Below are positions 60,124 through 64,000 of a stretch of 64,000 nt of DNA, piece after piece. Position numbers and translations under genes: made by a program. The stretch's first letter is position 1. Each line of letters starts with the position of its first letter. The DNA is from Streptomyces davaonensis JCM 4913 (GTDB lineage: Bacteria; Actinomycetota; Actinomycetes; Streptomycetales; Streptomycetaceae), in the NCBI RefSeq assembly GCF_000349325.1, contig NC_020504.1:3258053-3322052 (forward strand). The letters run 5' to 3'. The notes beneath the pieces are model-generated. The model was given only the letters and a program-made list of their open reading frames with translations, was not told the origin of the DNA and did not search any database.

Positions 60124-60447
60124 ATGGCTGAAGGACACACGATCACGATCGAGCACGGCACTCAGCGCGTACGGGTCGTCCACGGCGGCCAGGTCCTCGC
60201 GGAGAGCGACCACCCGCTGATCCTCAGGGAGACCGGCTGTCCGGTGCGCTACTACCTCCCCGCGGAGGACGTACGCCTTGAACTCCTGACCCCTTCCGAC
60301 ACCCACACCTACTGCCCCTTCAAGGGCACGGCCTCCTACTGGTCGCTGCCGGACGCCGCGGATCTGGTCTGGGCATACCCCGAGCCCAAGCCGGACGTCG
60401 CCGAGATCAAGGACCATCTGTGCTTCTACGAAGTCGAGGTGTTGTGA
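60124..60447 (+). CDS. DUF427 family protein
   Basis: 107 residues from the ATG at 60124. It shows the compact beta fold signature of DUF427: VRVVHGGQVLAESDHPLILRE, YYLPAEDVRLELL, TYCPFKGTASYW and FYEVEVL. The conserved THTYCPFKG element is thought to lie at a binding or active site. Function is unknown; it is cytosolic. It ends 37 bases before an alpha/beta hydrolase gene on the same strand. Confidence 0.9.
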   Translation: MAEGHTITIEHGTQRVRVVHGGQVLAESDHPLILRETGCPVRYYLPAEDVRLELLTPSDTHTYCPFKGTASYWSLPDAADLVWAYPEPKPDVAEIKDHLCFYEVEVL

Positions 60448-60483
60448 CCGATTAGTCCGGTGCCCGGTGGCAGTCTGTCGGGC

Positions 60484-61266
60484 ATGGGACTCAAGAGCAT
60501 TTCGCGCGATGGCACCTCCCTCGCGTACGAGAGCACCGGTGACGGCCCGGCGGTCGTCCTCGTCAGCGGCGCGATGTCCACGGGCGCGACTCTCGCGCCG
60601 CTGGCGCAGTCCCTCGCGGAGCGCCGGTTCACCGTCGTGACGTACGACCGCCGGGGCCGCGGGGAGAGCGGCGACACGGCGCCGTACGACGTCGCCCGCG
60701 AGGTGGAGGATCTCGCGGTGCTGATCGAGGCGGTGGGCGGTGAGGCGGCGCTGTGCGGGGTCTCCTCGGGCGGCGCGCTGGCCCTGGAGGCGGCGGCGAG
60801 CGGGCTGCCGGTGCGTCAGGTGGCCGTGTACGAGACGCCGTTCGCCGTGCACGAGGGCGGCCGGGCGGCGTGGGCCGAGTACACCGAGCGGCTCGGCGAG
60901 GCGCTCGGGCAGGGCAGGCGCGGGGACGCGGTGGAGCTGTTCCTGCGGCTCACCGGGCTCGCCGAGGAGATGATCCAGGGTGCCCGCCAGTCCCCCATGT
61001 GGGCCGGGATGGAGGCCGTCGCCCCGAGCCTCGCGTACGACGCGGCCGTGATGGGCGACTGCTCGGTGCCGCGCGCCCGGCTGGCGTCGGTCCAGGCGCC
61101 GCTGCTGGCCATCGCGGGCGGCGCGAGCCCCGCGTGGATGCGGGAGGCCGCACAGGCCGTCGCTCAGGCGGCACCGCAGGGCGCGTACCGCGGCCTGGAG
61201 GGCCAGACCCACATGGTGGAACCGCAGGTCCTCGGCCCGGTGCTGGCCGAGTTCTTCGGCGCATAG
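60484..61266 (+). CDS. Alpha/beta hydrolase
   Basis: 260 residues from the ATG at 60484; the ribosome site is weak and the upstream ATG at 60460 is possible. Oxyanion-hole region VVLVSGAMSTG, nucleophile elbow GVSSGGALAL (Ser), and C-terminal His in LEGQTHMVEP fit the fold. The acid residue is likely in the AGGASPAW region. Substrate unknown. It converges on mnmA with an 18-base gap. Confidence 0.85.
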   Translation: MGLKSISRDGTSLAYESTGDGPAVVLVSGAMSTGATLAPLAQSLAERRFTVVTYDRRGRGESGDTAPYDVAREVEDLAVLIEAVGGEAALCGVSSGGALALEAAASGLPVRQVAVYETPFAVHEGGRAAWAEYTERLGEALGQGRRGDAVELFLRLTGLAEEMIQGARQSPMWAGMEAVAPSLAYDAAVMGDCSVPRARLASVQAPLLAIAGGASPAWMREAAQAVAQAAPQGAYRGLEGQTHMVEPQVLGPVLAEFFGA

Positions 61267-61284
61267 GGCCTGTCTCGGGACCGC

Positions 61285-62409
61285 TCAGGCCGCGCCCGCC
61301 GTCGCGCGCGTGGTCGTCGAGATCGTCGCCGAGCCCACCACGCGTGTGTCGTCGTACAGGACGATCGCCTGGCCGGGGGCCACGCCGCGGACCGGCTCGG
61401 TGAAGGTGACCTCCAGGGTGCCGTCGACGAGTTCGGCGGTCACCTCGGTCTCGCCGCCGTGGGCGCGGAGCTGCGCGGTGTAGGTGCCGGGGCCGGTGGG
61501 GGCGGTGCCGCACCAGCGGGGCTTGATCGCGCGCAGGGCGGTGACGTCCAGGGCGGCGGCCGGGCCGACCGTGACGGTGTTGTCGACCGGGGAGATGTCG
61601 AGGACGTAGCGCGGCTTGCCGTCGGCGGCCGGGGTGCCGATGCGCAGGCCCTTGCGCTGGCCGATGGTGAAGCCGTACGCGCCCTCATGGGTGCCCAGCT
61701 TGGCGCCGGACTCGTCGACGATGTCTCCCTCGGCCTTGCCGAGGCGGTTGGCCAGGAAGCCCTGGGTGTCGCCGTCGGCGATGAAGCAGATGTCGTGGGA
61801 GTCGGGCTTCTTCGCGACCGCCAGACCCCGGACCTCGGCCTCCGCGCGGATCTCGTCCTTCGTCGTCACGGTGTCGCCGAGCGGGAAGAGCGCGTGCGCG
61901 AGCTGCCGCTCGTCCAGCACACCGAGGACATAGGACTGGTCCTTGGCCATGTCGGAGGCGCGGTGCAGCTCACGGGAGCCGTCGGCCAGCGTGACGACCT
62001 TCGCGTAGTGGCCGGTGCAGACCGCGTCGAAGCCCAGGGCCAGCGCCTTGTCCAGCAGCGCGGCGAACTTGATCTTCTCGTTGCAGCGCAGACAGGGGTT
62101 CGGGGTGCGGCCGGCCTCGTACTCGGCGATGAAGTCCTCGACCACGTCCTCGCGGAAGCGGTCGGCGAGGTCCCAGACGTAGAAGGGGATGCCGATGACG
62201 TCGGCGGCGCGGCGGGCGTCGCGCGAGTCCTCGATGGTGCAACAGCCCCGCGCGCCCGTGCGGAAGGACTGCGGGTTCGCGGAGAGCGCGAGGTGGACAC
62301 CGGTCACGTCGTGGCCGGCCTCCGCGGCGCGGGCGGCGGCGACGGCGGAGTCCACGCCGCCGGACATGGCGGCGAGTACACGAAGGGGGCGCTGCGGGGT
62401 GTCAGTCAT
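61285..62409 (-). CDS. mnmA: tRNA-specific 2-thiouridylase
   Basis: 374 residues. P-loop/PP-loop [15 protein letters not shown], the first catalytic Cys in [14 protein letters not shown] and second Cys in [11 protein letters not shown], plus [10 protein letters not shown] and the C-terminal beta-barrel with [14 protein letters not shown] sequence ([18 protein letters not shown]). It thiolates U34 of tRNA(Lys, Glu, Gln) using persulfide sulfur. The cysteine desulfurase gene, 778 bases upstream with the amidase gene on the other strand between them, is its likely sulfur donor. Confidence 0.96.
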   Translation of the reverse strand: MTDTPQRPLRVLAAMSGGVDSAVAAARAAEAGHDVTGVHLALSANPQSFRTGARGCCTIEDSRDARRAADVIGIPFYVWDLADRFREDVVEDFIAEYEAGRTPNPCLRCNEKIKFAALLDKALALGFDAVCTGHYAKVVTLADGSRELHRASDMAKDQSYVLGVLDERQLAHALFPLGDTVTTKDEIRAEAEVRGLAVAKKPDSHDICFIADGDTQGFLANRLGKAEGDIVDESGAKLGTHEGAYGFTIGQRKGLRIGTPAADGKPRYVLDISPVDNTVTVGPAAALDVTALRAIKPRWCGTAPTGPGTYTAQLRAHGGETEVTAELVDGTLEVTFTEPVRGVAPGQAIVLYDDTRVVGSATISTTTRATAGAA

Positions 62410-62469
62410 AACTCTTCAAGAGTACGGGTCCGCGGGAACCGGAGCCGCCGGGTATCCGTTGACGATCAC

Positions 62470-63153
62470 ATGGGGGCGAGGAAGGCATCCAAGGACAAGG
62501 GCAGCGGCACGGACGCGGACCGGCGCATCGGGCGGCGGGCGCTGCTGATCGGCGGCGCGGCGGCCGCGCTGGGCACCGCGGTGCTGGCCCGCGACGAGCT
62601 GGGGCGGCTGTGGTGGCGGCTGCCCGGCGTGGAGAAGCCGCGCAAGGAGGGCGAGGTCGACTTCGCGGGCGCGCGCTGGCTGGCGGCCTCGGACGCGAAC
62701 TGGCGGCGGGCCGACCGGCCGGACGACTACGGCGTCGACATGGTGGTCATCCATGTCACCCAGGGCAGTTACGACAGCGCGGTGAAGGTCTTCCAGGACC
62801 CGGAGCACGGCGCCGCGGCGCACTACATCGTCCGCAAGGACGGCCATGTCACGCAGATGATCCGTGAGCTGGACGTGGCGTATCACGCGGGCAACCGCGA
62901 CTACAACGAACGCAGTGTCGGCATCGAGCACGAGGGGTTCGTGGACCGGCCCGAGGGCTTCACGGACGAGATGTACGCCGCCTCGGCCCGCCTCACCGCC
63001 CGCATATGCGCGCGCTACGACATCCCCGTCGACCGCGAGCACATCATCGGCCATGTGGAGGTGCCGGGCACGGACCACACGGACCCGGGCGAACACTGGG
63101 ACTGGAAGCGGTACATGAAGCTGGTCCGCCAGGCTCGTACGGCGCTGGCATGA
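62470..63153 (+). CDS. Tat-exported N-acetylmuramoyl-L-alanine amidase
   Basis: 227 residues, ATG at 62470. The twin-arginine signal (RIGRRALLIGGAAAALG) marks Tat export. The amidase_2/PGRP domain (about 70-225) has Zn ligands His in VVIHVTQGS and His plus acidic residue in TDHTDPGEHWDW, with YHAGNRDYNERSVGIEHEG typical of the fold. It cleaves the amide between MurNAc and L-Ala of peptidoglycan. It is divergent from mnmA by 60 bases and converges on the desulfurase gene. Confidence 0.9.
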   Translation: MGARKASKDKGSGTDADRRIGRRALLIGGAAAALGTAVLARDELGRLWWRLPGVEKPRKEGEVDFAGARWLAASDANWRRADRPDDYGVDMVVIHVTQGSYDSAVKVFQDPEHGAAAHYIVRKDGHVTQMIRELDVAYHAGNRDYNERSVGIEHEGFVDRPEGFTDEMYAASARLTARICARYDIPVDREHIIGHVEVPGTDHTDPGEHWDWKRYMKLVRQARTALA

Positions 63154-63186
63154 GCCCGCGCGGGGCCCTTCGACCAGCTGAGGCAA

Positions 63187-64000
63187 CTAGCTGAGGCCCG
63201 CCGCTCGCGCCCGCTCCACGGCCGGTCCGATCGCCTTGGCGACCGCCTCGACGTCGGCCTCCGTGGAGGTGTGGCCGAGGGAGAAGCGCAGGGTGCCGCG
63301 GGCGAGGTCCGGATCGGTGCCGGTGGCCAGCAGGACGTGGCTGGGCTGGGCGACGCCGGCGGTGCAGGCGGAGCCGGTGGAGCACTCGATGCCCTGGGCG
63401 TCCAGCAGGAGCAGCAGGGAGTCGCCCTCGCAGCCGGGGAACATGAAGTGGGCGTTGGCCGGGAGGCGGTCCACGGGGTCGCCGCCGAGGATCGCGTCCG
63501 GGACCGCGGTGCGGACCGCCGCGATCAGGTCGTCGCGCAGGGCGCCGATCTCCCGGGCGAACCACTCGCGCTGCTCCGCGGCCAGCCTGCCCGCCACGGC
63601 GAAGGATGCGACGGCGGGCACGTCGAGGGTGCCGGAGCGGACCTGCCGCTCCTGGCCGCCGCCGTGCAGCACGGGTACGGGGGTCTGGTCGCGGCCGAGG
63701 ATCAGGGCACCGATGCCGTAGGGGCCGCCGATCTTGTGTCCGGAGACGGTCATCGCGGCGAGGCCGGAGGCGGCGAAGTCGACGTCGAGCTGGCCGAAGG
63801 CCTGGACGGCGTCGGCGTGCAGCGGGACGCCGAACTCGGCGGCGACGTCGGCGAGTTCACGGACCGGCATGATCGTGCCGATCTCGTTGTTGGCCCACAT
63901 GACGGTCGCCAGGGCCACGTCGCCGGGGTTGCGGGCGATGGCCTCACGCAGGGCTTCGGGGTGGACCCGGCCGTACTCGTCGACCGGGAGGTACTCGACT
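63187..64000 (-). CDS. Cysteine desulfurase, C-terminal part (partial)
   Basis: The gene continues beyond the right edge; 271 codons are present. PLP-Lys motif SGHKIGGPYGIGAL and the nucleophilic Cys in GIECSTGSACTAG, with LRFSLGHTSTEADVE, place it in the NifS/IscS class V group. It converts cysteine to alanine plus enzyme persulfide. Its proximity to mnmA, though the amidase lies between, suggests dedicated sulfur supply for tRNA thiolation; Fe-S cluster assembly is an alternative. Confidence 0.95.
   Translation of the reverse strand, partial: VEYLPVDEYGRVHPEALREAIARNPGDVALATVMWANNEIGTIMPVRELADVAAEFGVPLHADAVQAFGQLDVDFAASGLAAMTVSGHKIGGPYGIGALILGRDQTPVPVLHGGGQERQVRSGTLDVPAVASFAVAGRLAAEQREWFAREIGALRDDLIAAVRTAVPDAILGGDPVDRLPANAHFMFPGCEGDSLLLLLDAQGIECSTGSACTAGVAQPSHVLLATGTDPDLARGTLRFSLGHTSTEADVEAVAKAIGPAVERARAAGLS

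Noticed and set aside
61266..61284. TAGGGCCTGTC resembling the end of the CTAG element near 16.8 kb
   Set aside because: Only about 11 bases match and no second inverted end is found nearby.

Overview
The window is about 72% GC with strong third-position G/C bias, very long spurious open frames opposite real genes, GTG starts and U-poor hairpin terminators. These features and the gene content mark it as the chromosomal core of a Streptomyces. From memory, without a search, the gene order resembles the SCO5486-SCO5535 interval of S. coelicolor. No tRNA, rRNA, CRISPR array or prophage was seen.

Layout. (1) 1-7.9 kb: the edge of a YdeI/OmdA-like gene, a secreted trypsin, a membrane protein, and a divergent pair of secreted glycosidases (GH3 and GH30) with a shared palindromic promoter region. 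(2) 7.9-9.8 kb: citramalate synthase behind a leader that looks like an isoleucine attenuator. (3) 9.8-16.8 kb: a beta-propeller protein, then a minus-strand operon of a fused urease gamma-beta subunit, urease alpha, agmatine deiminase and a TetR regulator, divergent from an NCS1 permease. No urease accessory gene is nearby. (4) 16.8-19.3 kb: a short CTAG-flanked inverted-repeat element, ilvE and leuB. (5) 19.4-21.9 kb: a phosphatase, small proteins and a decayed aminoglycoside 2'-acetyltransferase. (6) 22-26 kb: the proline catabolism genes (pruA and proline dehydrogenase) divergent from a PucR-type regulator. (7) 26-28.3 kb: TetR and an MFS exporter. (8) 28.3-33.9 kb: serA, ilvC, ilvN and ilvB, with the classical ilvB leader peptide and attenuator. 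(9) 33.9-55.3 kb: two membrane cyclic-di-GMP proteins flank assorted metabolism genes, a large LuxR/LAL regulator coupled to a tiny gene, an MMPL exporter, a methyltransferase and gatC-gatA-gatB. (10) 55.6-64 kb: ligA, a short MetE-like protein, an SDR, a LOG-family protein, DUF427, a hydrolase, mnmA, a Tat-exported amidase and the end of a cysteine desulfurase that probably feeds MnmA.

Functional themes. Branched-chain amino acid synthesis is concentrated here on one strand (cimA, ilvE, leuB, ilvC, ilvN, ilvB), with attenuator-like leaders before cimA and ilvB and a weaker candidate before ilvE. Nitrogen and proline catabolism forms a second theme. The most unusual assembly is the urease-like/agmatine deiminase/NCS1 permease locus. 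The metal ligands of its alpha subunit are intact, but the flap Cys is replaced by Val and a flap His by Asp.
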